A stretch of 64,000 nt of DNA from contig JAKARV010000007.1 of NCBI GenBank assembly GCA_021819205.1, positions 1-64,000 of the forward strand. Reading direction: 5' to 3'. The notes under the pieces were generated by a model that saw only the letters and a program-made list of their open reading frames with translations, did not search any database and was not told the DNA's origin. This DNA is from Actinomycetes bacterium (GTDB lineage: Bacteria > Actinomycetota > Acidimicrobiia > Acidimicrobiales > Acidimicrobiaceae). Shown piece after piece: positions 1 through 8,131 of the stretch (its first letter is position 1; every line of letters begins with the position of its first letter). The translations under genes were made by a program, and so were the position numbers.

Positions 1-209
1 CTAGTCACAGGGGCATCGTAGCACACCCATGCAGAGAGCAGAAGTATTATCTTGGCTACACCTCACCGTGTCAAAACGTCCCTATGCGCTGCTCAACGGT
101 TAGATCACACGGGAAATCGGGGGTAACCTCGATAGGGATCCTGGGCTATCGGCACGGGATGATTGGCCTCCGTCACCCCGTGCCTTATAAAGGGAGCACT
201 GGCGGCTAT
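1..209. other. Left-edge noncoding stretch
   Basis: I see no gene here; the short open frames have no recognisable motif. The stretch lies downstream of the minus-strand acyl-CoA dehydrogenase. It contains an inverted repeat, GGCACGGG at 151-158 against CCCGTGCC at 177-184, which could be a terminator or processing hairpin for that gene, but there is no T-tract. Confidence 0.4.
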
Positions 210-1763
210 CTACAGGTCAAACTGGAGCGCAGGATCGAGCCTAAATGCGGAGGCCGGCTGTTCATTGTTTAGAGCGAGATTGGCGAGCGCTTCGAGTGCC
301 GGTTCGGCCTCGGCAAAGCGGTACAGCGCAGAGGCGCGGGCGAGTGTACCGATCTCGGCAACGGCTACCTTGCGTTCCCAGGGCTGTTCCACCAGCGTTG
401 CCAGGAGTAGTTGCAGCCGCTTGGAGTACCCAGGCCGCAGCTTGGCCGGAACCGGCCCGGCAAGCTCTTCCGTCACAGAATCAAAACTCTTCATCCTGGC
501 TGCGGCTTCGCTGGCGTCGAGAGCATGGACGTTTGCGGTCCCCTCCCAAATCGGTAATACCAACGCCTCCCGGTGCCAGCGCGCTATCGGGAACTCCTCA
601 ATGAAGCCGTTCCCGCCGAAGCACTCCATGGCCCGTTGCGTTATTGAGGCTGCCATTTGGGCGGTGTGGACCTTGGTGATGTGGCTCATGAAGCGGAGCA
701 GGAGGAAGTCGGGGCTGTTGGGCATCGGTGCCGTGCGCAGCTCGTGGAAGTATTTGGCCATCTGGAGGCCGAGGGCGGCGATCCCAAGGTGCTCGATGCG
801 CATCTCGATCAAGTCGCGGGCGAAAAGCGGGTGTTTCGCCAGCGGCATTCCGAAGGCGTTGCGCCGGCTCCCCCGTATGGTGCTCTCCATGGCAGCTATC
901 CGCGCGATACCTGCTGACGCCACCGAGTTGGCTACCCTTGCCAACGTGAGGCTCTCAAGAATCCGGTGGATTCCTTCTCCGGGTCCTGCGAGCAGAGTTG
1001 CCCTGGTGCCTGCCAGTTCTACCTCTCCGGTGGGGATGCCGCGGGTGCCCAGCTTGTCCTTCAGCCGGAGCACTCGGAAGTTTAAGGTGCCGTCGGGTCG
1101 ACTCTTCTCGACCAAGAAAAGCCCCAACCCCTTCACTCCTGGCCGTTCCTCTATTCTGGCTCCGGCGATGGCGAGGTCGGCAAGCCCCGCTCCAGAGGCA
1201 AAGTACTTGTCACCACCGTCGAGGAGGTACTCTCCGTTGTTTGCCGTTGCCCGAGTCAAGGTGGCTCCGAGGTCACTCCCGGCATTCGCCTCCGTAAACC
1301 AGGTCGCTCCCCAGCTGGGGCCGTGGTAAAGGCGGTCCAGGAGAGGCTTGGGCGTGTGGTGGAGCTCGCGCAGCGCGGTGGCAACCTGGGTTGACAGCGT
1401 GATCAGGCAGTAGAAGCCGGGATCGGCAAGCAGGTAACCTTCCGCAAAGTGGCCGACGAAACCCGCCGGTGTCTCCGGGGTTGCGATCATGCTCCGAAGG
1501 CGCTCGTAGAGGCGGTGGTGCTCGGTGGAGATAACCGCTTCGTCAACCAGGTTTCCGTCAATATCGTGGCTGCGAAGTTCGACCGTCCCAGCCCGGTCAA
1601 CTGCTTGCCCCACTTCGAGCACCTCGCTTCCGGCGAGGGCGCCCATCTGCCGAAGCCGGTCTTCGTAATCGACGGGGATGACAGCGCGCATCATCTTGGC
1701 TACTGCCGGATCGACCTCGTAGTGGTTGAGCCCCTGGCTGTAACCGGCGAAAATCGTTGCCAT
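210..1763 (-). CDS. Acyl-CoA dehydrogenase, AidB-like long form
   Basis: A 517-residue FAD-dependent acyl-CoA dehydrogenase. The motif WFTEANAGSDLG (about residues 155-166) matches the flavin/substrate loop of the family, and the C-terminal third carries CFGGNGFIEEFPIARWHRE, the helical-bundle signature typical of AidB/isovaleryl-type members. The length (over 500 residues against about 385 for short-chain enzymes) and the N-terminal extension favour the AidB subgroup, whose members oxidise acyl-CoAs or protect DNA from alkylation; the substrate cannot be read from sequence. The stop of the upstream YbjQ-like gene is only 2 bp before this ATG (TAG-CC-ATG), so the two are probably co-transcribed and translationally coupled. 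Confidence 0.85.
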   Translation of the reverse strand: MATIFAGYSQGLNHYEVDPAVAKMMRAVIPVDYEDRLRQMGALAGSEVLEVGQAVDRAGTVELRSHDIDGNLVDEAVISTEHHRLYERLRSMIATPETPAGFVGHFAEGYLLADPGFYCLITLSTQVATALRELHHTPKPLLDRLYHGPSWGATWFTEANAGSDLGATLTRATANNGEYLLDGGDKYFASGAGLADLAIAGARIEERPGVKGLGLFLVEKSRPDGTLNFRVLRLKDKLGTRGIPTGEVELAGTRATLLAGPGEGIHRILESLTLARVANSVASAGIARIAAMESTIRGSRRNAFGMPLAKHPLFARDLIEMRIEHLGIAALGLQMAKYFHELRTAPMPNSPDFLLLRFMSHITKVHTAQMAASITQRAMECFGGNGFIEEFPIARWHREALVLPIWEGTANVHALDASEAAARMKSFDSVTEELAGPVPAKLRPGYSKRLQLLLATLVEQPWERKVAVAEIGTLARASALYRFAEAEPALEALANLALNNEQPASAFRLDPALQFDL

Positions 1764-1765
1764 GG

Positions 1766-2569
1766 CTAGTCCAGGTTGAGCACAAAGCTGGTTTTGGGGG
1801 CCAGCGGTCCAACGGAAAGGCGCCTGATGGCGGTGCCGAGGGAGAGGAACTCGGTGGCGTGCTCTCCCCAGATGTGGTTGGAGACCGACGTCTTTACGCC
1901 GACGACCCCGTCGGCACCCGACTTCTGCGCCTCAGCCTGCATACGTGAGAGAGCTAGTTCACGTGCGGTATAGACATCTTGGGTGAAGGTGGCCATCTCC
2001 ATGTTGCGTCCCATCTGCCGCAGACTGGCAAACGCCGACTGGTGGGCGACGTGGTATACGCAGGTTCCCAGACAGAAGGCGGTTGGGGTGTACCCCTTGG
2101 CTGCCAGAATGTATAGTTCTTGCGCCGAAAGGTCGGAGGTGAAAGGCTGGCCGTCGGGCCGCCGGATTGCCGATGAGTGCTCCGAGTGGCCCACGGCGGT
2201 TCCGGTCGCCACAAACTCAAGTACCTCTTGACCCCAGGCGTACATCAGCATTTGAATCTCTACGCCGCAGATTCCGTCGGCGCCAAGCTCCTTGGCCTCG
2301 GCCACCATTCGAGTTTCGGCTAGCTCTCGGGCCGAGTACATCGCCTGGGTGAGCACGGTCAGTTCCTGGGATACGTTCCACCGCGCAATTTGGAGTCCGA
2401 CGTGGTAGATGGAAGTTCCCATCACGAAGCCCAGAGGGGCAAATCCAATCTCGTCGAGAAGGGCAAACTCCCTGACGCTCAGGTCGGAGGTGAAGGTTCC
2501 CTGGCCCCCGGCGCCCCTGGTTGCTTTTAGCCGCTGTTCGGCCGCCTCAATATCGAACTCTCCGGTCAT
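1766..2569 (-). CDS. Tandem YbjQ/UPF0145-like heavy-metal-binding-domain protein
   Basis: A 267-residue protein made of two copies of the YbjQ-like (UPF0145, putative heavy-metal-binding) fold. Each repeat begins with SDLS-x-x-E, continues with a G-x-x-P-x-x-F-x-x-GTxxYHV segment, a LTQ/FTQ-x-x-YxARELA-x-x-RM-x-AEA stretch and K/E-x-GADGxxGV, and ends in xGTAxx. YbjQ of E. coli is a single about 107-residue domain forming a pentamer, so this is an internal duplication. No signal peptide or membrane segment is visible. The gene sits 2 bp upstream of the acyl-CoA dehydrogenase and in the same direction as gamma-glutamyltransferase. Function is unknown. Confidence 0.75.
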   Translation of the reverse strand: MTGEFDIEAAEQRLKATRGAGGQGTFTSDLSVREFALLDEIGFAPLGFVMGTSIYHVGLQIARWNVSQELTVLTQAMYSARELAETRMVAEAKELGADGICGVEIQMLMYAWGQEVLEFVATGTAVGHSEHSSAIRRPDGQPFTSDLSAQELYILAAKGYTPTAFCLGTCVYHVAHQSAFASLRQMGRNMEMATFTQDVYTARELALSRMQAEAQKSGADGVVGVKTSVSNHIWGEHATEFLSLGTAIRRLSVGPLAPKTSFVLNLD

Positions 2570-2638
2570 CTCCGCTCCCTCCGGCCACGTAGCTACGAGA
2601 GCGAGGTTACTACAGTGAGGTCGACGTTGCCGGACAGG

Positions 2639-4252
2639 TCAAAAGCCGATGACCGAGCCCCCCTCCGACCGCGGGTCTACAGCGGTTGCGAGCTGGTCGT
2701 CGGTGGCGACTATCAGATGTGACACTCCGGCGGCCGGGGTGAACGGACTGACCCGACTGAGCTCACCGATCCCCGCCTCCAGCTCTACGAGTGTCTCCTT
2801 CGGAAGGTTGGATTCGATCGAAATTCCCGGTTCCCCATAGTCGAAGGTATCGAAGCCGGCCTGATCGCCCCGAGGGGGGATCGAGAAGGAGAAGCGAGCG
2901 GCAGAAAGAACGCTTGAGGGCTCCTCGCCGTCGCGAAGCACGCCGGTTACCAGCTGCGTAAGAATACTGGGCTGCTTGTCTCCTCCCATCGTCCCGGCCA
3001 CCAGCCGTAACTTGCCGGTACCGTCGGTCGCGATCAATGGGGAGAGGGTGTGGCGCGGTCTCGCACCGGGACGGAGTTCGTTGGGGTCTCCTTCCCGCAG
3101 GTTGAAGCCTACGGCTCCGCGATCGTGGAGGAAAATGTTGCTGTCCGGAGTCGCGAGCCGGGAGCCGAAGGCGTGTCCGTTCGACTGAACGATGACCGTC
3201 GTTGAGCCGAAGTGGTCGGAGACGACTATGGCGGTGGTATCTGGGGATGTTCCTCCAGGCTCGGCGGTCCGCAACTCCCCGGAGGGTGCGCGATTGGCGA
3301 GCAACTCCCCTACCAGCGAGCCGTCGTAGTGGTATTCGCGAAGCCAGCGGGTGGCTTTAAACGCCTGGATTTGCTGGGCGTACCATCCGGATGAAGCAAA
3401 TTGGGGGCACTTTCCATCGCGAGAGAGCCAGGCCAAGGCGCCAAGCGCCAGGTACCCCGCCGAAGGCGCGCCGTTGGCGTAGACGTTGTATCCGAAAGCC
3501 TCTACCGCTATTGGGTTGGAGATAGCGGCGAGCGGTTGCGCAAGGTCTTCCGCGGTGAACTGCCCCGCCCCCATCAGCATCAACTCCGCGCCGAACTCCC
3601 CGGCGTAGAAGCCATCACGTCCCAGCTTGGAGATCGCGTCGAGTACCCTGGCCGTCCCAGGCCGGTTGATAATCCGGTTGGGGCTCGCCGGATTGCCGAT
3701 CGCCGCAACCAGCGGCTGGAGCGCAGGCAGCTGGGCCGACTCAAAGACGTGCCTAATCAACCTGTCGGAGGCGACAAAGCCATCGCGGGCGTAGCGGGCG
3801 GCATCCGCCAGCAACTCGTCAAGCCGGAGGAGGCCGAAACGGCGGCTTAACAGCAGCCAGCCGTCGACACAGCCGGGCACGGTGACCCCGGCCATGCTTC
3901 CCCGGGGGATAGTGGTGTTGCCCCCCGCTCGGAGCTCCTCCGCGTTGACCTTCGATCCTGCCCTACCGACCGAGTCGATCGCGTATACCTGGGCGGGCCC
4001 CCGAGCCGACGGTGGGGCCAGCACAAGGGCGAAGAGGTCGCCTCCGAGTCCACATTGATCGGGGGCAACCACCGACAGGACGGCGTTGGCAGCGATTGCA
4101 GCATCGCTGGAGGACCCTCCGCGTTGGAGGATGCCGAGGGCTGCGGCGGATGCCAGGGGGTCGATGGTGGAGATGGCCGCTCGGGGAAAGCGGTAAGAGA
4201 CAGCGGGTACGAGCGAACTCACAATGGCTAAGGATAGCGCCAATTTCGCCAC
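2639..4252 (-). CDS. Gamma-glutamyltransferase family protein
   Basis: A 537-residue Ntn hydrolase of the gamma-glutamyltransferase/cephalosporin-acylase family, normally self-cleaving at a threonine to form large and small subunits. Visible signatures: DPLASAAALGILQRGGSSSDAAIA near the N-terminus, CGLGGDLFALV, the processing-site region SPDTTAIVVSD followed by QSNGHAFGS, and MGGDKQPSILTQ in the small subunit. The predicted nucleophile is the first Thr of DTTA. The start is a GTG; the first about 20 residues are hydrophobic and may be a weak signal sequence, so export is possible but unproven. It is divergent from alanine dehydrogenase. In a mycothiol-producing organism the substrate may be a gamma-glutamyl compound rather than glutathione. 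Confidence 0.85.
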   Translation of the reverse strand: MAKLALSLAIVSSLVPAVSYRFPRAAISTIDPLASAAALGILQRGGSSSDAAIAANAVLSVVAPDQCGLGGDLFALVLAPPSARGPAQVYAIDSVGRAGSKVNAEELRAGGNTTIPRGSMAGVTVPGCVDGWLLLSRRFGLLRLDELLADAARYARDGFVASDRLIRHVFESAQLPALQPLVAAIGNPASPNRIINRPGTARVLDAISKLGRDGFYAGEFGAELMLMGAGQFTAEDLAQPLAAISNPIAVEAFGYNVYANGAPSAGYLALGALAWLSRDGKCPQFASSGWYAQQIQAFKATRWLREYHYDGSLVGELLANRAPSGELRTAEPGGTSPDTTAIVVSDHFGSTTVIVQSNGHAFGSRLATPDSNIFLHDRGAVGFNLREGDPNELRPGARPRHTLSPLIATDGTGKLRLVAGTMGGDKQPSILTQLVTGVLRDGEEPSSVLSAARFSFSIPPRGDQAGFDTFDYGEPGISIESNLPKETLVELEAGIGELSRVSPFTPAAGVSHLIVATDDQLATAVDPRSEGGSVIGF

Positions 4253-4368
4253 CTTCTTCCCGAGATGCCGGCGCCGATATCCTGCGGTATCGCGCTTTGT
4301 ACCACTTGTTTTCTAAAGAATCGGTGTTGTACGGCAATCGGAACTGGTTTTTCACGGGCGGTCGGGGT

Positions 4369-4374
4369 TACAAT
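4369..4374 (+). promoter_or_regulatory. Candidate -10 of the ald promoter
   Basis: TACAAT preceded by GGGT in the divergent ggt-ald intergenic region, 73 bp upstream of the ald ATG. No convincing -35 hexamer lies 17 bp upstream, so this rests on the -10 alone. Confidence 0.3.
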
Positions 4375-4446
4375 GCTCTATTGTTGACAGGTATAGAGGC
4401 GGCTTGCGTTCCTAGCGGGCCGGTCGGCAAGAGTGGAGGATCACAT

Positions 4447-5502
4447 ATGGTAGCGAGCATCGGCCTGCCGAAGGAGACCAAGGATGGGGAGCGGCGGGTC
4501 GCTCTCGACCCTTCGGCGGTAAAGTCTGCAGTCAGGGCAGGTTATGACGTATTAGTCCAGGCAACTGCCGGGGTCGGGGCGGGTTTTGCGGACTCCGATT
4601 ACGAGGCGGTCGGCGCAAAGGTGGTTTCTGGCGCCGAAGAGGTCTGGGCCGCCGAACTGGTGGTGAAGGTCAAGGAGCCTCAACAGGCGGAGTGGCGGTA
4701 CTTCCGCGAGGGGCTCAAGCTCTTTGCGTACCTGCATCTTGCGGCGGAGCCGGAGCTTGCGAACGCGCTTGCTTCAAAAGGGGTGGAGGCGTACGCGTTT
4801 GAGACGCTTGAGGAGCGTGGTGGACTTCCCCTGCTGGCCCCGATGAGCGAGGTTGCCGGCAGGACTGCGGCGATCGTCGGCGCCCACTACCTGGCGATGG
4901 GATCTGGGGTCCTGCTTGGGGGCTCTGCGGGAGTCGAACCCGCGCGGGTGGTGGTGGTTGGTCTCGGCGTTGCCGGAACCATGGCGGCCCGCGGTGCCCG
5001 CGGCATGGATGCCGAGGTGACCGGGATCGACATCGATCTTCACCGGCTCTACGAGGCGCATCAGGAGGGAACGGTTACGGCAACCCTGGCGAGTTCGGAG
5101 CACGCCATCGGCGAGGCGGTAGCCGGCGCCGACCTGGTCATCGGTGCGGCGCTGGTTACCGGGGCGAGGGCTCCCAAACTGGTTCTGCGGGAGCACGTAG
5201 CCAACATGCGTCCCGGGTCGGTGATCGTTGATCTTGCTATCGATCAGGGCGGGTGCGTAGAGACTGCCCGTCCTACCAGCCACTCAAATCCGGTCTACGA
5301 GGAGCTTGGCGTCATCCACTACTGCGTAACCAACGTGCCGGGCCAATACCCGAGGACTGCTTCCAGGGCACTTTCGGCCGCTGTCGCGCCCAAGCTGATC
5401 GAGCTTGCCCGTGATCCGGAGTCACCGAAGCTCGCCGGGTCGCTAAACGTTGCCGGTGGGAAGATTGTCCACCCGGTGGTAGCCAAGGCGCTGCAGCGGT
5501 GA
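4447..5502 (+). CDS. ald: Alanine dehydrogenase
   Basis: NAD-dependent L-alanine dehydrogenase, interconverting alanine with pyruvate and ammonia. The N-terminus IGLPKETKDGERRVAL is the canonical substrate-domain start; the LAPMSEVAGR segment and the Rossmann loop VVVGLGVAGTMAARGARGMDAEVT follow, with D-I-D at the NAD-ribose site. The 351 residues are slightly shorter than the usual about 370. I chose the ATG at 4447 because GGAGG lies 7 bp upstream and the family N-terminus begins there; the open frame runs much further upstream without homology. The class III aminotransferase follows 40 bp later in the same direction, suggesting joint use in alanine and nitrogen metabolism. Confidence 0.93.
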   Translation: MVASIGLPKETKDGERRVALDPSAVKSAVRAGYDVLVQATAGVGAGFADSDYEAVGAKVVSGAEEVWAAELVVKVKEPQQAEWRYFREGLKLFAYLHLAAEPELANALASKGVEAYAFETLEERGGLPLLAPMSEVAGRTAAIVGAHYLAMGSGVLLGGSAGVEPARVVVVGLGVAGTMAARGARGMDAEVTGIDIDLHRLYEAHQEGTVTATLASSEHAIGEAVAGADLVIGAALVTGARAPKLVLREHVANMRPGSVIVDLAIDQGGCVETARPTSHSNPVYEELGVIHYCVTNVPGQYPRTASRALSAAVAPKLIELARDPESPKLAGSLNVAGGKIVHPVVAKALQR

Positions 5503-5542
5503 TCCATGCCGAGAGGCTTGTCGGCATTGGAGGTAACTTCTG

Positions 5543-6823
5543 ATGGGTAAGCTGGCACCGGTCTGGTCGAAGTTGACCCCGCTAATGGTCGTTCGGGGCC
5601 AGGGGGCGGTCGTCTACGATCAAGATGGCACGGCGTACCTCGACGCTACCTCCGGTATCGCCGTGACGTCGACGGGGCACAGCCACCCCCGGGTGGTTCG
5701 TGCGGTAGCCGAGCAGGCCTCCCGATTCATTCACGCGCAGGTCAATATCTACACTCACGACGGCCTCCAGCGGCTCGCCGACCGGCTCGACGAGATCACC
5801 CCGGAGGGGATCGACACCTTCTTCTTCGCCAACTCTGGCGCGGAGGCGGTGGAGGCGTCGGTCAAGCTTGCGAGGCAGTATACCAAACGGCCAAATATCA
5901 TCACTTTTCAAGGATCGTTTCACGGCCGGACGGCGCAGGCGATGGCGATGACCACTTCGCGGACCGGCTACCGGGCGGGATACATGCCGCTTCCCGCGGG
6001 AGTGTTCGTTTCGCTCTTCCCCGGGTTTCCTACGGCTAGCGGATCGCGCCGGGCGGGAACCGTCGAGGCGCTTGACTACCTCGACTATCTTTTGGTGGGA
6101 CAGACCGCGCCCGAGGAGACAGCGGCGATGGTGATCGAGCCGGTCCTGGGGGAGGGCGGGTATCTTCCGGCCACCGCCGAGTTTTTGGCTGGGGTGGTTG
6201 AACGGTGCCGCAAGCACGGCATACTGTTCGTTGCCGACGAGGTCCAGACCGGCTTTGGCCGGACGGGCCGGATGTTCGCGGTAGAGCACTTTGGAGTGGT
6301 TCCGGACATCTTGGTGATGGCGAAGGGCATCGCCTCTGGCTTTCCGATCTCGGCGATCGGCGCTAGCGAGAAGGTGATGGCCGCATGGCCCACTGGATCC
6401 CATGGGGGAACCTATGGGGGAAACCCCCTGGGAGTCGCGGCAGCGCTTGCCACCATCGATGTCATCCAGGAGGAGGGCCTTGTAGGCAACGCCCGGGCCC
6501 GCGGCGCCCAGCTCGAAGCTGGAATGCTCAAGTTGGCCGAGAAGTATCCTAACGTGGGTCGTGTGCAGGCGCTTGGGTTGATGGTCGGCGTCGAGATGGT
6601 CGATCCGGAGACCGGAGCGCCCGATTCAGGGCTGGTGCAGGAGCTGCTACGCGAGTTATACCAATCCCACCGGATCATCGCCATGAGCGCTGGGACCTTT
6701 GGGAACGTAATCCGCTGGATGCCTCCGTTGGTGATCAGCGAGGATCAGGTGGATGCGATCGTCAGAGGCTTTGGTGATTCTCTGTCCGCGATCCTGGGAA
6801 AGCAGGGGGCTCAAACGGTTTAA
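5543..6823 (+). CDS. gabT: Class III aminotransferase, GabT-like (4-aminobutyrate or omega-amino acid)
   Basis: A 426-residue PLP-dependent class III aminotransferase. Family landmarks include YLDATSGIAVTSTGHSHP, FFANSGAEAVEAS, the FQGSFHGRT loop, the LFVADEVQTGFGRTG motif with the PLP-contacting Asp, the lysine region LVMAKGIASGFPISA, and the C-terminal IRWMPPLVI. The best match is the GabT/acetylornithine-type branch, which transfers the amino group from GABA (or another omega-amino acid) to 2-oxoglutarate. GGAGG lies 9 bp before the ATG. The 40-bp gap after ald contains a small TGCCGA/TCGGCA inverted repeat (5507-5526). Co-orientation with ald suggests amino-group salvage. Confidence 0.85.
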   Translation: MGKLAPVWSKLTPLMVVRGQGAVVYDQDGTAYLDATSGIAVTSTGHSHPRVVRAVAEQASRFIHAQVNIYTHDGLQRLADRLDEITPEGIDTFFFANSGAEAVEASVKLARQYTKRPNIITFQGSFHGRTAQAMAMTTSRTGYRAGYMPLPAGVFVSLFPGFPTASGSRRAGTVEALDYLDYLLVGQTAPEETAAMVIEPVLGEGGYLPATAEFLAGVVERCRKHGILFVADEVQTGFGRTGRMFAVEHFGVVPDILVMAKGIASGFPISAIGASEKVMAAWPTGSHGGTYGGNPLGVAAALATIDVIQEEGLVGNARARGAQLEAGMLKLAEKYPNVGRVQALGLMVGVEMVDPETGAPDSGLVQELLRELYQSHRIIAMSAGTFGNVIRWMPPLVISEDQVDAIVRGFGDSLSAILGKQGAQTV

Positions 6824-7505
6824 GACTTCTAGGTGGCGTCCTCGGTCATTGCTTTGAGTGCCCGAACCGGGTAGAGCAAGGAGTTTTCGATGGAGCGCCA
6901 GTTGGAATGTCCCGGTTGGGTAGGCGCGAGTGGCGTGGCGATGGCTTGGCTCTGCGCTGTTGCCAACTGTGTCGTGGATGTACCGATCGGTATTGGGCAC
7001 ACTAGGCCAAGAGGCAACGAAACCCTCATGTCTGTTGGCGGAAGCCTTTTGGGAAAAGTTCCGTGCTTTGGAAAAGTTGTGTATCGAAACGCTCCAACAG
7101 CGGTGGTCGCGTGGCTCAGAGGCTTCGACCCGGACATCGCGCTTATAGGTGAGTCCGCCAAGCACGAGAGAATCATCCGCAAAGCGGCCACGGCCGCGCC
7201 TGATTTGATTGCGAGTTTTCTGCTCCATTGCGTCGGAGGGTCTTTGCCGGCGGTGCTTTGGCAACCGCAACAGAAGCGGCGCCGAGCCGCGAAGTCGGCG
7301 ATGGTTGTGCAGCTATCGAGTTCAAGAACTGGGTAGTGCATGCCGGCGAAGTTGGTTAATTCCGGCAACAAGCGCCCAAGAGCGCGATGGGATTGGAAAG
7401 CATGTACCCCTACGGGTATCCGATAGAGTGTTCTACGTGAATAACTTGAGACCTACACTCCAGACCAATAGTGGCCGACGGAGTCGTGCTGCCTGCAAGA
7501 CGACG
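6824..7505 (+). other. Intergenic tract without recognisable gene
   Basis: A 682-bp stretch with open frames on both strands (longest about 180 codons on the minus strand), none with a recognisable family, conserved motif or clear ribosome-binding site. Amino-acid composition of the frames (many Ser, Cys and Arg, no domain structure) looks like chance translation. It may be remnant DNA. The only clear signal is a CsoR/CstR-like palindrome near its right end, listed separately. Confidence 0.5.
7405..7418. promoter_or_regulatory. CsoR/CstR-type palindromic operator candidate
   Basis: TACCCCTACGGGTA, an inverted repeat (TACCC/GGGTA with a 4-bp centre) of the type bound by CsoR-family repressors, including the persulfide-sensing CstR branch that controls sulfur-trafficking genes. 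It lies about 87 bp upstream of the ATG of the DUF2892 gene. The family assignment is from motif resemblance; no CsoR-family gene is in the window. Confidence 0.5.
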
Positions 7506-7706
7506 ATGACTTGGTCCAAGCAGCGCACTCTGTTTACTCTTGCGGGCTCCTTCACCATTGTCGGTACAGCCCTCGCGGCCGTTGTAAATCCGTGGTTTGC
7601 ACTGATCCCGGCCTTGGTGGGGGCTAACCAACTTTTGCTGGCTTCTACGGGATGGTGCCCGATGTCGGTGTTGCTCGACCGGCTGCTGCCCAAACTCAGG
7701 GGCTAA
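7506..7706 (+). CDS. Small DUF2892 (YgaP transmembrane-domain-like) membrane protein
   Basis: A 66-residue protein of two membrane helices with the DUF2892 pattern: a first hydrophobic helix (LFTLAGSFTIVGTALAAVV), NPWF, then LIPALVGANQLLLAS-TGWCP, and a C-terminal LLDRLLP. In family members the second helix ends in TG-x-CP, and the domain often stands next to or is fused to a rhodanese, consistent with sulfur or persulfide handling. The ATG at 7506 matches the usual start of stand-alone members; an in-frame GTG at 7437 would add an unrelated 23-residue leader. A CsoR/CstR-like operator lies upstream. It is an isolated gene in an otherwise gene-poor tract. Confidence 0.72.
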   Translation: MTWSKQRTLFTLAGSFTIVGTALAAVVNPWFALIPALVGANQLLLASTGWCPMSVLLDRLLPKLRG

Positions 7707-8131
7707 CGGCTTGGCGGTTGCGAAGCGCAAAAGCTCAGACATCTCGTTTCGGAGCACGTCAAGCGCGGGGTAAACAAAGTCGAGCTCGTTCTGATGGCCA
7801 AGGGGATCTGCTCGGATGTCGGGTCGGTCAATCGAGTTTGTTTCGCCAGCCCACCTCCAGGCTTGGGAACTTCTGGTTGAGCATTGCAGCAACGGCGAGC
7901 GCAGTTTTGGCGTTTTTGGCCATTGGAGCGTTCGCGGAGTAGTGGCACTTTTCTTTACCGCGGCAGTGCTTTGGGCGGTCGAATCGCCGGCGCGCGTTTC
8001 GTTAGCTACCCAATTTGGGGGGCTCTCGGTGCCAGCATGATCAAGGCAAGCGCGGATAGCTCGGACTGGGAGCCACAAGTTGGTGAAGATCCTTCGCCGG
8101 CCCCATCGCCAGCGGCGATAAGGCCAGCGAG
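7707..8131 (+). other. Intergenic tract, possible decayed membrane-protein gene
   Basis: A 425-bp stretch without an intact recognisable gene. Between about 7870 and 8060 three different plus-strand frames in succession encode hydrophobic helices (LSIAATASAVLAFLAIGAF, then GVVALFFTAAVLWAV, then RFVSYPIWGALGASMIK). Together they look like a small multi-helix membrane protein broken by two frameshifts. No family is recognised. Confidence 0.35.

Noticed and set aside
151-184. Inverted repeat GGCACGGG/CCCGTGCC as a terminator of the acyl-CoA dehydrogenase
   Set aside because: Loop of 18 bases and no T-tract; kept only as a note.
4384-4389. Perfect TTGACA upstream of ald as a -35
   Set aside because: No -10-like hexamer lies 16-19 bp downstream; the TACAAT at 4369 is upstream of it.
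6829-7371. 180-codon minus-strand open frame as a gene or transposase remnant
   Set aside because: No transposase motif, family match or ribosome-binding site; composition looks like chance translation.
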